A stretch of 64,000 bases of DNA from Arthrobacter sp. ISL-65. Lineage in GTDB: Bacteria > Actinomycetota > Actinomycetes > Actinomycetales > Micrococcaceae. Position numbers and translations under genes: made by a program. Shown one piece after another: positions 51,649-61,536 of this stretch (positions are counted from its first letter, which is position 1; each line of letters opens with the position of its first letter). The notes under the pieces are model-generated. The model ran no database searches. It was not told where the DNA came from and saw only the letters and a program-made list of their open reading frames with translations. The DNA lies in the NCBI RefSeq assembly GCF_018613795.1, contig NZ_JAGGPN010000008.1, positions 38,155 through 102,154 on the forward strand, written 5' to 3'.

Positions 51649-52113
51649 ATGAGCACTCCTGAGAAATCCGACCTGACCAACACCGCCGGCGAAGCATCTC
51701 CTGCCGCCGGCCGGTCCGACGACGACTGGCGCCACGAACTGACGCCGGAGGAATACCACGTGCTGCGCCAGGCCGGCACGGAACGCCCTTACACCGGCGA
51801 ATACTGGGACACCCACACCGCCGGCGCCTACAACTGCCGCGCGTGCGGGACCGAGCTCTTCACCAGCAAGGAGAAGTTCGATTCGCACTGCGGCTGGCCG
51901 TCATTCTGGGCGCCCCTGGCCGAAGAACGGGTGCGGTACATCCACGACCGGACCCTGGGCATGGAACGCGTCGAGGTGCGGTGCGCCAACTGCGACTCGC
52001 ACCTCGGGCACGTCTTCGAGGGTGAGGGCTACGGGACTCCAACGGACCAGCGTTACTGCATCAACTCCATCTCACTGAAGCTGGTTCCGGCCGCCGACGA
52101 CACCCAGGCCTAA
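51649..52113 (+). CDS. msrB: Peptide-methionine (R)-S-oxide reductase
   Basis: 154 residues. Repairs methionine-R-sulfoxide in proteins. Zinc cysteines in NCRACGTELF and VRCANCDSHLGH, and catalytic Cys in QRYCINSISL. CGWPSFWAP is conserved. A 20-residue acidic N-terminal extension precedes the domain. Confidence 0.96.
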   Translation: MSTPEKSDLTNTAGEASPAAGRSDDDWRHELTPEEYHVLRQAGTERPYTGEYWDTHTAGAYNCRACGTELFTSKEKFDSHCGWPSFWAPLAEERVRYIHDRTLGMERVEVRCANCDSHLGHVFEGEGYGTPTDQRYCINSISLKLVPAADDTQA

Positions 52114-52258
52114 GATTGCCCGGCGCTGCGCCTAGCGGTTCTTCCGACGGCCCCGAGCCCTACAGTTTCTTATGCTCACGCCTTTGATCGATTAGGAATC
52201 CTGTCTGCTTGCTACGCTCGCCGTAGAAGCTCAGGTAACCAGAAAGGCGAGGCCAGCG

Positions 52259-53662
52259 ATGACCGTAACCGTACACACAGCACCAGCCCGAATCTCCGCG
52301 GAACACCCTGAATGGCAGCGCCTCAAGGCCGCGGCCATTGCCCTGCGGGACCTGCAGGTGCAGGACGGCTCCATCCCCGACCAGGCTGCCCATACGGCAG
52401 CGCACGGCCACGTCGAAGCCCTTGTCAGCGCCGTCGAGGCGCTGGCAACGGCGTTCCCCCACGACGCCCTGTACCTGGACCTGGTGTGCCGCGACTTTGG
52501 CCGCTGGGCCGAGGGCGGGTTCGGCGTGCCGGATTTCCTGGACTCCCTGCTGGCGTTCCAGCCGCAGGCGGACCGCGAGAACGGCCTGCAGCACCTGGTG
52601 GTCTTCCCCATGTACACGCAGAACGGAAGCAGCGGCAGGCTCGTGGAGGCCGTCCTCATCGACGTCGTGTGGCCGGACTTCATTGCAGGCCTGGAAGAGG
52701 GCGACTACTCGAACCGCCTGTTCGTGCCCATCCGGTTCATTGACTTCACCCCAGGGTACGACACCAACTCCGCTGTGCTGTTCCCCGAAACGGTGGGGGT
52801 GCGCGCGACGCCCCGGTTCACCTGGGGCGCCATTTTCGCGGACCGGGAAGCGGCACGCTTCCGCCGCGTCCTCCGGGCCGCGGCCGACATCACTTCGCTG
52901 GAGCTGCCGGCGGGAGCCGCTGAACTCCTCGAGGACCAGGAACTCACCGAAAAGACCTTTGTCATGTGGGACCTGATCCATGACCGCACGCACATGCGCG
53001 GGGACCTGCCGTTCGATCCCTTCATGATCAAGCAGCGGATGCCGTTCTTCCTGTACTCCCTCGAGGAGCTGCGCTGCGACCTGACGGCCTTCCGGGAATC
53101 CGTGACGATCGAAAAGGACGAAGCAGCGGACCCGGAAGCCCGCCGGCATGCCAAACTCGTGCAGTACGCCGTCATTTTCGACCGCATCTTCCGGTTCGCC
53201 ATCACCGGCAGCCGCGTGCGCAACTATGACGGGCTCGGCGGCCAGCTGCTCTTCGCGTGGCTGCACCAGCACCGCGTCCTTCACTGGACCGACAGCCGCC
53301 TGACCATCGACTGGGAACATGTCGCCGGCGTCGTCATGGAGCTGGGTGCCCGGATCGAAGAGCTCTACTGGCGCTCCATCGACCGGCCCAAGACCGCCCA
53401 CTGGCTGGCGGCCTATGAGCTGATCTCGGGCACCGTCACGCCGAACCCGGCATCAGTGTGGGCGAAGGGACCAGGCGCCCTCCCTCTCGACGGGCCGCCC
53501 CGGGGCCTTACCGATCAGGTCCTGGACGACGAGTTCCCGCTGTCCATGTTCTACGAGGCCCTGGAAAAGAAGATGCGCCCCGTTATCGAATCCACCGCAG
53601 GCATTACCGGCTCCTCCGACCCTGCCCTGGCGGCGGGCAGCCCGGCCGCGATGGCAGCATGA
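52259..53662 (+). CDS. DUF6421-family protein
   Basis: 467 residues, no membrane segment or signal peptide. Contains LVVFPMYTQNGSSGRLVEAV, LFVPIRFIDFTPGYDTNSAV and HDRTHMRGDLPFDPFMIKQRMPFFLY, with the conserved DRTHMRG His-rich stretch that could bind metal. The family is widespread in actinobacteria with unknown function. Its stop overlaps the SDR gene as ATGA, so the two work together or at least are co-translated. Confidence 0.8.
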   Translation: MTVTVHTAPARISAEHPEWQRLKAAAIALRDLQVQDGSIPDQAAHTAAHGHVEALVSAVEALATAFPHDALYLDLVCRDFGRWAEGGFGVPDFLDSLLAFQPQADRENGLQHLVVFPMYTQNGSSGRLVEAVLIDVVWPDFIAGLEEGDYSNRLFVPIRFIDFTPGYDTNSAVLFPETVGVRATPRFTWGAIFADREAARFRRVLRAAADITSLELPAGAAELLEDQELTEKTFVMWDLIHDRTHMRGDLPFDPFMIKQRMPFFLYSLEELRCDLTAFRESVTIEKDEAADPEARRHAKLVQYAVIFDRIFRFAITGSRVRNYDGLGGQLLFAWLHQHRVLHWTDSRLTIDWEHVAGVVMELGARIEELYWRSIDRPKTAHWLAAYELISGTVTPNPASVWAKGPGALPLDGPPRGLTDQVLDDEFPLSMFYEALEKKMRPVIESTAGITGSSDPALAAGSPAAMAA

Positions 53663-54435
53663 CAGACGGCAGGCCACTGCGCGTGCTGGTCACGGGCGGC
53701 AGCTCACCTTCAGGGATCGCGGCGGCCCGTGCACTGCTGCAGGCCGGCTTTGCCGTCTTCACGGTGGGTTCGGACAAGGCGCGCATCGAGGAGGCCGCGG
53801 AAACCGGGGGCGGCGCCACGCCGCTCGTGTGCGACCTCGCCGACCTCGCCGCAGTGCGGGAGCTGCAGCAAGAGCTCGCCCGCACCGCCGGAAGGATCGA
53901 CGGCGTCATCCACCTCGTGGGTGGCTGGCGCGGCGCGCAGGGCATCACCAGCCAGACCGATGAGGACTGGGATTTCCTGGAACGCAGCGCCGTCACGACG
54001 CTCCGGAACGTCTCCCGGGTCTTCTACGACGACCTCGCCGCCTCGCCCTGCGGGCGTTTTGCCATGGTGTCCTCGACGGCGGTGGGCAGTCCCGCCGCCG
54101 GCGTCGCCAGCTACGTGGCGGCCAAGGCCGCCGCTGAAGCGTGGACCATGGCAGTGGCCGAGGGCTTCCGCCAGGACGCCCAAGGGCCCGAAGACCCGGC
54201 CCGCGACGGCCAGCACAGTGCCGCCGTCGTTTTCGTGGTGAAGGCGCTGGTGGACGCGAGCATGCGCAGCAGTCAGCCCGAACGGAAGTTTCCCGGCTAC
54301 ACGGACGTCGAGCAGCTGGCCGCGGCCGCCGTCGGACTCTTTAGCCAGCCCGCCGCGGAGCTGAACGGGCAGCGGCTGCTGCTGGCCCCGGTGCCCGCCG
54401 GCGCTGCAAGTACGCAGAGCGCCGCAACTACCTAG
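53659..54435 (+). CDS. Short-chain dehydrogenase/reductase
   Basis: 258 residues from ATG 53659 overlapping the DUF6421 stop. Rossmann NAD(P) site VLVTGGSSPSGIAAARAL (variant of TGxxxGxG), HLVGGWRG (NNAG equivalent), catalytic Ser in MVSSTAVGSP and YVAAK (YxxxK). Substrate unknown. Followed after nine bases by the aldolase gene. Confidence 0.9.
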   Translation: MTDGRPLRVLVTGGSSPSGIAAARALLQAGFAVFTVGSDKARIEEAAETGGGATPLVCDLADLAAVRELQQELARTAGRIDGVIHLVGGWRGAQGITSQTDEDWDFLERSAVTTLRNVSRVFYDDLAASPCGRFAMVSSTAVGSPAAGVASYVAAKAAAEAWTMAVAEGFRQDAQGPEDPARDGQHSAAVVFVVKALVDASMRSSQPERKFPGYTDVEQLAAAAVGLFSQPAAELNGQRLLLAPVPAGAASTQSAATT

Positions 54436-54444
54436 ACTGAAAGC

Positions 54445-55569
54445 GTGACCAAAGAGATGACAACAACTGTTGAAACTGCCGGCAGCGGCACCATGTCCAG
54501 GCTGCACGACGCGTCGGTCCGCGGCTTTGCCTCGGACAACTACTCAGGGGTGCACCCCGAGGTGCTGGCCGCGCTGGCCGCCGCCAACGAGGGGCACCAG
54601 GTCTCCTATGGCGAAGACGCCTACACGGCCCGCCTGCAGGAGCTGATGGAGGAGCACTTCGGGCCGGGTATCGAATGCTTCCCGGTCTTCAACGGCACGG
54701 GCGCCAACGTCCTGTCCCTGCAGTCCCTCCTCCCGCGCTGGGGCGCGGTGGTGTGCGCGTCCACGGCACACATCAACATGGATGAGAACGGCGCCCCGGA
54801 GCGTGTGGGCGGCATAAAGCTGCTGCAGGTGCACACCCCGGACGGCAAGCTGACGCCGGAGCTCATCGACCGCGAAGCGTGGGGCTGGGGCGACGAGCAC
54901 CGCGCGCAGCCGCTGGCCGTCTCCATCACCCAGACCACTGAACTGGGCACCTGCTACACGGTGGATGAAGTCCGGGCGATCGCCGAGCACGTTCACGCCA
55001 AAGGCATGAAGCTGCACATGGACGGCGCGCGGCTGGCCAACGCCGCGGCGCACCTTGGCGTTCCGCTGCGGGCCTTCACCCGCGACGCCGGCGTGGACAT
55101 CCTGTCGTTCGGCGGAACCAAGAACGGGCTGCTGTTCGGCGAGCTGGTGGTGGCACTGAACCCCGACGCCGCCCACGGGCTGCTGTTCCTGCGCAAAATG
55201 AACATGCAGCTGGCCTCCAAGATGCGGTTCATGTCCGCGCAGTTCATCGCCCTGCTCGAAGGTGACCTGTGGCTCCGTTCAGCCGGCCACGCGAACGCCA
55301 TGGCCGCGAAGCTGCGCGCAGCGGTGGATGACATTGACGGCGTGGAACCCACGCAGAAAACGGAGTCCAACGGCGTCTTTGCGGTTTTGCCGGCAGGCGT
55401 GGCGGACAGGCTCCGGGAGTCCTTCCGCTTCTATGACTGGAATGAAGCCACCCGCGAGGTCCGCTGGATGTGTTCCTTCGACACCAGCGAGGAGGACGTC
55501 GATGCCTTCGTGGCAGCCATCAGGGACGAACTCGCCCGGCACGGGACCTCGCCCGCGGCAGCGCACTAA
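54445..55569 (+). CDS. Low-specificity L-threonine aldolase family
   Basis: 374 residues. PLP enzyme splitting L-threonine or allo-threonine into glycine and acetaldehyde. The N-terminal segment ASDNYSGVHPEVLAAL, the catalytic loop HMDGARLANAAAHLG and the PLP lysine in ILSFGGTKNGLLFGE are present. GTG start at 54445. Third gene of the DUF6421-SDR-aldolase unit. Confidence 0.92.
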   Translation: MTKEMTTTVETAGSGTMSRLHDASVRGFASDNYSGVHPEVLAALAAANEGHQVSYGEDAYTARLQELMEEHFGPGIECFPVFNGTGANVLSLQSLLPRWGAVVCASTAHINMDENGAPERVGGIKLLQVHTPDGKLTPELIDREAWGWGDEHRAQPLAVSITQTTELGTCYTVDEVRAIAEHVHAKGMKLHMDGARLANAAAHLGVPLRAFTRDAGVDILSFGGTKNGLLFGELVVALNPDAAHGLLFLRKMNMQLASKMRFMSAQFIALLEGDLWLRSAGHANAMAAKLRAAVDDIDGVEPTQKTESNGVFAVLPAGVADRLRESFRFYDWNEATREVRWMCSFDTSEEDVDAFVAAIRDELARHGTSPAAAH

Positions 55570-55640
55570 CATGCGCGGGATTGCGTAAGCAGGCGGCGAG
55601 CCTGCCGGAATTGGCGGTTTCCATTGCGTACCCTGCGATT

Positions 55641-56300
55641 GTGAACGCACTTGCCCAGGTTCCCGCGGATTTTCTGTATGCGCTGGGAACGCTCCGCAAA
55701 GCACGCTGCCGCAGCGAACTGCGCCTCGACGAGATCCCGGCGCCCGCCCGGCTGGCGCCATTCGCCGTGGCCCTCGGCGCCGAGGTCATCGTTCCCAGCG
55801 GCGTTAAGGACCGCTCGCCGGTTCACGGGCCGGCGGCCATGGCGCTGGCCCGGTCCGCCGCCGCCGGGGGTGATGCCGACGACGACGGCGAGGAGCTCGC
55901 CACCGGGCGCTTCATCCTGCTGCACGACCCCGACGGCTCCGCGGTGTGGGATGGCGAATTCCGGATCGTGACCTATATCCGGGCCCAGCTCGACGCCGAG
56001 ATGGGCAACGATGAAATGCTGGGGTCGGTGGCGTGGACATGGCTCGTGGAAGCCCTCGAAACCCACCATGCCCCCTACCGTGCGGCCGGCGGCACCGCCA
56101 CGCGTGTGCTGTCCGAAAGCTTCGGAACGCTGGCGGACCGGCCCGCCTCGATCGACATTGAACTTCGTGCCTCGTGGACCCCGGCAGGCGCCGACGTCCA
56201 GGCGCACCTCGAGGCGTGGTCTGACATGGTGTGCACCTTCGCCGGCCTCCCGCCGCTGCCCGAGGGCGTCTCCGCGCTCCCACGCAGGCGCCGCAACTAA
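55641..56300 (+). CDS. DUF3000-family protein
   Basis: 219 residues from GTG 55641. Matches the actinobacterial DUF3000 family: CRSELRLDEIPAPARLAPFAVAL near the start, GRFILLHDPDGSAVWDGEFR in the middle, and LEAWSDMVCTFAGLPPLPEG near the end. Usually lies directly before rnd; here efeUOB intervenes. Function unknown. Confidence 0.9.
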   Translation: MNALAQVPADFLYALGTLRKARCRSELRLDEIPAPARLAPFAVALGAEVIVPSGVKDRSPVHGPAAMALARSAAAGGDADDDGEELATGRFILLHDPDGSAVWDGEFRIVTYIRAQLDAEMGNDEMLGSVAWTWLVEALETHHAPYRAAGGTATRVLSESFGTLADRPASIDIELRASWTPAGADVQAHLEAWSDMVCTFAGLPPLPEGVSALPRRRRN

Positions 56301-56416
56301 ACTGCCTCCACCAAACCGGCACCGCCCAAACGGCGCCCAAACCGGTGGAGTAATTTCCACAGCAATTACGGCACGATTCTTTTGCCTAATCGCCTTCGCC
56401 GTGTAAAGTCCCGTGC

Positions 56417-56430
56417 TTAGGTGAGCCTAA
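56417..56430 (+). promoter_or_regulatory. DtxR/IdeR-type iron box before efeU
   Basis: TTAGGTGAGCCTAA is palindromic and matches the DtxR-family half-site pattern TTAGGxTAGxCTAA. It lies just downstream of a possible promoter (TTGCCT, then TAAAGT at 56404-56409) and about 32 bases before efeU. Iron-bound DtxR would repress here. Confidence 0.7.
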
Positions 56431-56461
56431 GACGGGCTCCCCCTGGCAGAAGGTGCTTTAC

Positions 56462-57313
56462 ATGACAGCCAACTTCCTCATCGGCCTCCGGGAGGGCCTC
56501 GAGGCGACGCTCATCGTCGTCCTGCTGATGGCCTACCTCACCAAGAGTGGCCGGCGCGCGCTGCTCCCGCGGCTGTGGGCGGGCGTTGGAATCGCTGTCG
56601 CCGTGTCCGTCGGCTTCGGCGCCCTGCTGACCTTCGGCCCGCGCGGCCTGACCTTCGAAGCGCAGGAAGCCATCGGCGGAGGCCTTTCCATCATCGCCGT
56701 CGGGCTGGTCACCTGGATGGTCTTCTGGATGGCGCGCACCGCCCGCACGCTCGGCAGCGAACTGCGCTCCCGCGTCGACGGCGTGGCCGACGGCGCCGCC
56801 TGGGGCCTGGTGCTTGTTGCGGCTTTGGCCGTCGGGCGGGAAGGCCTGGAGACGGCACTGTTTCTGTGGGCCGCAGCCCAGGCCAGCGGAGAATCCGGAA
56901 CCCCTCTGTTCGGCGCCCTCCTGGGCCTCGCCGTGGCTGCCGGGCTCGGTTACCTCCTGCACCGTGGCGCCCTGAAGGTCAACCTGTCCCGCTTCTTCAC
57001 CTGGACCGGCGTCGCCCTGGTGGTCATCGCCGGCGGCGTCCTCGCCTACGGCGTCCACGACCTGCAGGAGGCCGGCATCCTGCCGGGGCTGCACAGCCTC
57101 GCCTTCGACGTCTCAGGCGCCGTCCCGGCGTCGTCCTGGTACGGCACCCTGCTGAAGGGGACCCTGAACTTCTCCCCCGCCACGACATGGCTGGAAGCAG
57201 CCGCCTGGGTCCTGTACGCCGTCCCCGTCATGTTCTTCTACCTTCGCGCCAGCTTCCGCCCGCCGCTCCGGCCGGCGGAGGCCCCTGCCGCAGCTGTCGC
57301 CGTGGCCTCATAA
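56462..57313 (+). CDS. efeU: Ferrous/ferric iron permease EfeU
   Basis: 283 residues from ATG 56462. Ftr1-type permease with seven membrane segments and two REGLE iron motifs (LREGLEATLIV near the N-terminus and GREGLETALFL near residue 125). Moves iron across the membrane, working with EfeO and EfeB. First gene of the operon behind the iron box. Confidence 0.94.
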   Translation: MTANFLIGLREGLEATLIVVLLMAYLTKSGRRALLPRLWAGVGIAVAVSVGFGALLTFGPRGLTFEAQEAIGGGLSIIAVGLVTWMVFWMARTARTLGSELRSRVDGVADGAAWGLVLVAALAVGREGLETALFLWAAAQASGESGTPLFGALLGLAVAAGLGYLLHRGALKVNLSRFFTWTGVALVVIAGGVLAYGVHDLQEAGILPGLHSLAFDVSGAVPASSWYGTLLKGTLNFSPATTWLEAAAWVLYAVPVMFFYLRASFRPPLRPAEAPAAAVAVAS

Positions 57314-57329
57314 CCGGCAGCCCCGCCCC

Positions 57330-57402
57330 CAAACCAAACGCCGCACCCCAACATCCCCGCTGCACCCCCACATCCCCGCTGCACCCCCAACACCCCCAAG
57401 GA
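57330..57402. repeat. C-rich tandem repeat before efeO
   Basis: Units of CATCCCCGCTGCACCCCCA repeat about three times in the efeU-efeO gap (ending CAACACCCCCAAGG). The last AAGG is the efeO ribosome site. Probably slippage-prone. Confidence 0.6.
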
Positions 57403-57408
57403 ATTCAC

Positions 57409-58605
57409 ATGTCCGCCTTCACCTCGCCCAAAACCCGCCGGACTGCCGGTGCCCGCCTCGCCGTCGTGGCAGCCACCGCAGTCCTCCCGCTGGCCCTCGC
57501 ATCCTGCACCGACAACGCCAGCGCCAACGCATCGGGCACCACCGACGGGCCCATCCAGGTCACCAGTACCGATGCCGAGTGCAAGGTCTCCACAGTTAAT
57601 GCCCCCAGCGGGAACCTCACCTTCGCCGTTAAGAACGACGGCGCCGAGGTCACCGAGTTCTACGTGCTCGCCGAAGACGGCCTGCGGATCGTGGCCGAAG
57701 TGGAGAACATCGGCCCCGGGATCACCCGCAACCTGGTGCTCACCGCGCCGGCGGGCAAATACATCACCGCCTGCAAGCCGGGGATGAAGGGTGACGGCAT
57801 CCGCGCGGACTTCAACGTCAAGGACTCCGGCAAGCAGGCCACCGTGGACGCCGACCTCCAGAAGCTCGTGGACACCGGAGTCAGCCAGTACACGGCCTAC
57901 GTCAAGGACCAGACCGAGCAGTTGGTGGCCGGAACCAAGGAATTCGCCGCCGCATACGCTGCAGGCGACGCAGCTAAGGCCAAGAACCTCTACGCTGCCA
58001 CCCGCATGCACTGGGAACGGATCGAACCCGTGGCTGAATCCTTCGGGGATCTCGATCCCAGGCTCGATGCCCGTGAGGCGGACCTCGAACCGGGGCAGAA
58101 GTGGACCGGCTGGCACCGTGCCGAAAAGGACCTGTTCCCGCCGGCCGGATACAAGGCACTGACCGCGGCCGAGCGTGGCGCAATCGCCAAGCAGCTGGTG
58201 GCCGACACGGCGGAACTCAGTACCCGCACCCGAAGCGTGGAGCTCAGCGCGGACAAGCTCGGCAACGGCGCGAAGGAACTGCTGGACGAGGTGGCCCGCG
58301 GCAAGGTCACCGGCGAGGAAGAGATCTGGTCGCACACCGATCTCTGGGACTTCCAGGCCAACGTGGACGGCGCCCGGATCGCGTTCGAAAACCTCAAGCC
58401 CGCCCTACAGCAGAAGGACTCCGCCCTGGCCAAGGACCTCGACGCCAAGTTCAGCGCCCTCCAGGCTGAGCTGGAGAAGCACGCCAAGGGCGACGGCTTT
58501 GCCTACTACAACGAGCTGAGCAAGGACGAGGTCCAGCAGCTCAGCGCCCTGGTGGACGCCCTCGGCGAGCCGCTGTCCAAGCTCACCGCGGCAGTGGTGC
58601 TGTGA
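57409..58605 (+). CDS. efeO: EfeO iron-uptake lipoprotein
   Basis: 398 residues. Signal peptide with lipobox LALASC (Cys33), so anchored outside by Lgt. An N-terminal cupredoxin-like domain (about 45-150) precedes an M75-type helical domain with the family HxxE as AATRMHWERIEPVAES (metal site). Supplies iron to EfeU. Overlaps efeB by GTGA. Confidence 0.94.
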   Translation: MSAFTSPKTRRTAGARLAVVAATAVLPLALASCTDNASANASGTTDGPIQVTSTDAECKVSTVNAPSGNLTFAVKNDGAEVTEFYVLAEDGLRIVAEVENIGPGITRNLVLTAPAGKYITACKPGMKGDGIRADFNVKDSGKQATVDADLQKLVDTGVSQYTAYVKDQTEQLVAGTKEFAAAYAAGDAAKAKNLYAATRMHWERIEPVAESFGDLDPRLDAREADLEPGQKWTGWHRAEKDLFPPAGYKALTAAERGAIAKQLVADTAELSTRTRSVELSADKLGNGAKELLDEVARGKVTGEEEIWSHTDLWDFQANVDGARIAFENLKPALQQKDSALAKDLDAKFSALQAELEKHAKGDGFAYYNELSKDEVQQLSALVDALGEPLSKLTAAVVL

Positions 58606-59969
58606 GCGGCTGCCCCTTCGGCGGCGACCAGCAGCCGCCTGCCAACGCGCAACCCAACGGCTCCGGAGCGTCGCCGGAGACGTCCGACGGCGTCAGCCGC
58701 CGGTTGTCCCGACGCGGACTTCTGGGACTCGCCGGCGTGGGCGGCGCGGGAGCGGTGGCGGGAATCGCCGCCGGCCTGCTCGGTCATGACGCCATCGCGG
58801 CTGCAGCAGCGCCGCCGGCTGCCAACGATTCCGTCGTCCCCTTCTTCGGCGACCGGCAGGCGGGGATCACCACGGCTGCGCAGGACCGCCTGCACATGGC
58901 GGCCTTCGACGTCACCACCGACGACCGTGCGGCACTCATCGAACTCCTCAAGGACTGGACCGCCGCCGCGGACGCCATGACCGCCGGCCGGACCACCGGA
59001 GCCACCGGCGCCGTCGATGGCCCGTATGACGCCCCGCCGGAGGACACCGGGGAAGCCCTGGACCTCGACGCCGGCCGGCTCACCCTCACATTTGGCTTCG
59101 GCGCTTCCCTGTTCGAGAAGGACGGCAAAACCCGCTTCGGCCTCGACGGGAAGCGGCCCGATGCCCTGACCGATCTGCCGCACTTCCCCGGCGACGCCTT
59201 GGAGCCCGCCCGCACGGGCGGCGACATCGTGGTGCAGGCATGCGCCGACGACCCCCAGGTGGCCGTGCACGCCATCCGCAACCTGGCCCGGCTTGGCTTC
59301 GGCAAGGCCCGTGTCCGCTGGTCCCAGCTGGGATTCGGCCGCACCTCGTCGACGTCGCGGGCGCAGCAGACGCCCCGCAACCTCTTCGGTTTCAAGGACG
59401 GGACCAACAACCTCAAGGCCGAGGACACCGCCCTGCTCGACGAGCATGTGTGGGCCGGCGCCGGATCCCGTACAGGCGAAGCGTGGATGGAGGGCGGCAG
59501 CTACCTGGTGGCGCGGCGCATCCGGATGCACATCGAAATCTGGGACCGCACCTCGCTCCGCGAACAGGAAGGCCTGATCGGCCGGACCAAGGGAGAAGGC
59601 GCACCCCTGTCGGGCGGCAAGGAGTTCACAGCCCCCGACTTCGCCATCAAGGGCAACGACGGCGAGCCCCTCATCGCCATGGACTCCCACGTCCGGCTGG
59701 CCCACGCAGACCAGAACGACGGTGTGCGAATGCTCCGCCGCGGATACAACTACACCGACGGTTCTGACGGCCTGGGCCACCTCGATGCCGGGCTGTTCTT
59801 CATTGCCTTCGTCAAGGACCCGCGTACGCACTACGTGCCCATGCAGATGAGCATGGCCAAGGAGGACGTCCTGGCCCTGGAATACCTCAAGCACACGGGT
59901 TCCGGTCTCTTCGCCGTGCCGCCGGGCGTCAAGCAGGGCGGCTTCATCGGGGAAGGCCTCTTCGCCTGA
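58602..59969 (+). CDS. efeB: EfeB Dyp-type heme peroxidase
   Basis: 455 residues from GTG 58602. Twin-arginine signal SRRGLLGLAG (about residues 36-45) for export with bound heme. Dyp motif GFKDGTNN (GxxDG) and the proximal His near SHVRLAHADQ. Oxidises ferrous iron or heme for uptake. Third gene of the operon, ended by the hairpin at 60031. Confidence 0.94.
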   Translation: MSGCPFGGDQQPPANAQPNGSGASPETSDGVSRRLSRRGLLGLAGVGGAGAVAGIAAGLLGHDAIAAAAAPPAANDSVVPFFGDRQAGITTAAQDRLHMAAFDVTTDDRAALIELLKDWTAAADAMTAGRTTGATGAVDGPYDAPPEDTGEALDLDAGRLTLTFGFGASLFEKDGKTRFGLDGKRPDALTDLPHFPGDALEPARTGGDIVVQACADDPQVAVHAIRNLARLGFGKARVRWSQLGFGRTSSTSRAQQTPRNLFGFKDGTNNLKAEDTALLDEHVWAGAGSRTGEAWMEGGSYLVARRIRMHIEIWDRTSLREQEGLIGRTKGEGAPLSGGKEFTAPDFAIKGNDGEPLIAMDSHVRLAHADQNDGVRMLRRGYNYTDGSDGLGHLDAGLFFIAFVKDPRTHYVPMQMSMAKEDVLALEYLKHTGSGLFAVPPGVKQGGFIGEGLFA

Positions 59970-60030
59970 GACTTCTTAACCTGGGCACTCTTCAGCTGGG
60001 CTCCGGAATATGGCGCTGTGGCATTAACAC

Positions 60031-60060
60031 CGCGCCGCCGTCGCTTCCGACGGCGGCGCG
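60031..60060 (+). terminator. Hairpin after efeB
   Basis: Perfect 13-bp stem CGCGCCGCCGTCG / CGACGGCGGCGCG with loop CTTC. No T-tract, so termination may be weak or factor-assisted. Confidence 0.5.
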
Positions 60061-60110
60061 TGCCGGCCCGGAACGGCCCTTGGCCCTGCTGCCGGTAAAC
60101 TAGGGACATC

Positions 60111-61442
60111 ATGACCGCTCAAAATTCGGATAACACCACAGCCGGCGCTCCGGCTGCTGAAACCACAGCCCATATAACGGTGGAAGGCTTTGACAGCCTG
60201 GTCCCCGTTGTCATCGATCTCGAATCCCCCCGCGACGGCGTCCCTCTGGTCATTGAAACCCAGGCGGGGCTGGAACGCTGCGCCGCCGCGATCGCCGCGG
60301 GCACGGGCCCGGCCGGTGTTGATGCAGAACGCGCCTCAGGCTTCCGCTACGGGCAGCGCGCGTTCCTCGTCCAGATTCGCCGGGAAGGTTCCGGAACATG
60401 GCTGATCGATCCCGAGCCATTCGGGGACCTGCGCATCATTAACGATGCCCTGCGGGGCGTCGAATGGATCCTGCACGCCGCCAGCCAGGACCTGCCCTGC
60501 CTGTCCGAGCTGGGTATGTGGCCGGACAAGCTTTTCGACACTGAACTCGCAGCACGTCTGGCAGGCCTTCCCCGCGTCGGCCTCGCTGCCGTGATCGAGC
60601 AGCTGCTCGGTTTCGGACTCGCCAAGGAACACTCGGCAGCCGACTGGTCCACCCGGCCCCTGCCGGAGCCCTGGCTACGGTACGCCGCGCTCGACGTCGA
60701 AGTCCTGACCGAACTGCGCGAGGAACTCATCGAACTCCTCGAAGCGGACGGAAAACTCGAGTACGCCGAGCAGGAGTTCGCCGCGATCCTGTCCGCCGGG
60801 CTCGCAGCACCCAGGGTTGACCCCTGGCGCAAGACATCCGGACTCCACCAGATCAGGGACCGCCGCCAGCTCGCCGCGGTGCGGGAGCTGTGGCTGGAAC
60901 GCGACGCCCTGGCCCAAAAGCGCGATGTCGCCCCGGGACGGCTCATCCCCGATTCTGCCCTCGTCGCCGCAGCCAAGGCGATGCCGACGACGGTACCGCA
61001 ACTGCTCGGCACCAAGGGATTCCACGGCAGGGCCGCCCAGCGGGAGGCCCCCCGCTGGCTTCGGTGCATCGCTGCGGCCCGGGCCCTCGAAGACCTTCCC
61101 CCGCTCCACCTGCCCACCAACGCCCCGCCACCGCCGCGGGTCTGGGCCGACCGCGACCTTCCCGCGGCCGAGAGGCTGCAGACCGCCAGGCCACTGCTGC
61201 AGGAGAAGGCGGACGAACTCAAGCTCCCGCTCGAAAACCTGCTGACCCCGGACTACCTTCGCCGCGTCGCGTGGCGGCCGCCGGAGGACATCACCGAGGC
61301 CGCCGTCGCCGACGACCTGCGCGGGCTGGGTGCCCGACCGTGGCAGGTGGGACTGGTGGCGCCGCTGATCACCGCGGCATTCCTCAACCCCCAGCCGCTT
61401 CCGCCCAAGGAAGCCAGGGAGCCAAAGGAAGCCTCCGCTTAG
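60111..61442 (+). CDS. rnd: Ribonuclease D / HRDC-domain 3'-5' exonuclease
   Basis: 443 residues. DEDD-type exonuclease: first acidic pair in GVDAERASGF, Asp in HAASQDLPCLSELG, then YAALDVEVL. The C-terminal HRDC domain contains RELWLERDALAQKRDVAPGRL. Processes tRNA and other RNA 3' ends. A Pro-rich acidic tail ends the protein. Confidence 0.93.
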   Translation: MTAQNSDNTTAGAPAAETTAHITVEGFDSLVPVVIDLESPRDGVPLVIETQAGLERCAAAIAAGTGPAGVDAERASGFRYGQRAFLVQIRREGSGTWLIDPEPFGDLRIINDALRGVEWILHAASQDLPCLSELGMWPDKLFDTELAARLAGLPRVGLAAVIEQLLGFGLAKEHSAADWSTRPLPEPWLRYAALDVEVLTELREELIELLEADGKLEYAEQEFAAILSAGLAAPRVDPWRKTSGLHQIRDRRQLAAVRELWLERDALAQKRDVAPGRLIPDSALVAAAKAMPTTVPQLLGTKGFHGRAAQREAPRWLRCIAAARALEDLPPLHLPTNAPPPPRVWADRDLPAAERLQTARPLLQEKADELKLPLENLLTPDYLRRVAWRPPEDITEAAVADDLRGLGARPWQVGLVAPLITAAFLNPQPLPPKEAREPKEASA

Positions 61443-61536
61443 GACGGCTTAGCCGCATCAGGGCGGGGACGGTGGCGCGCCGCGTGCGACGGCGGTGCTG
61501 GCCGCGGTTTGGGCTTTTCGCTCCACCTAAGTGCCC

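Noticed and set aside
52160..53401. 413-codon frame opposite DUF6421
   Set aside because: Antisense shadow with no motif.
58506..59894. 462-codon frame opposite efeB
   Set aside because: Antisense shadow; efeB has clear Tat and Dyp motifs.
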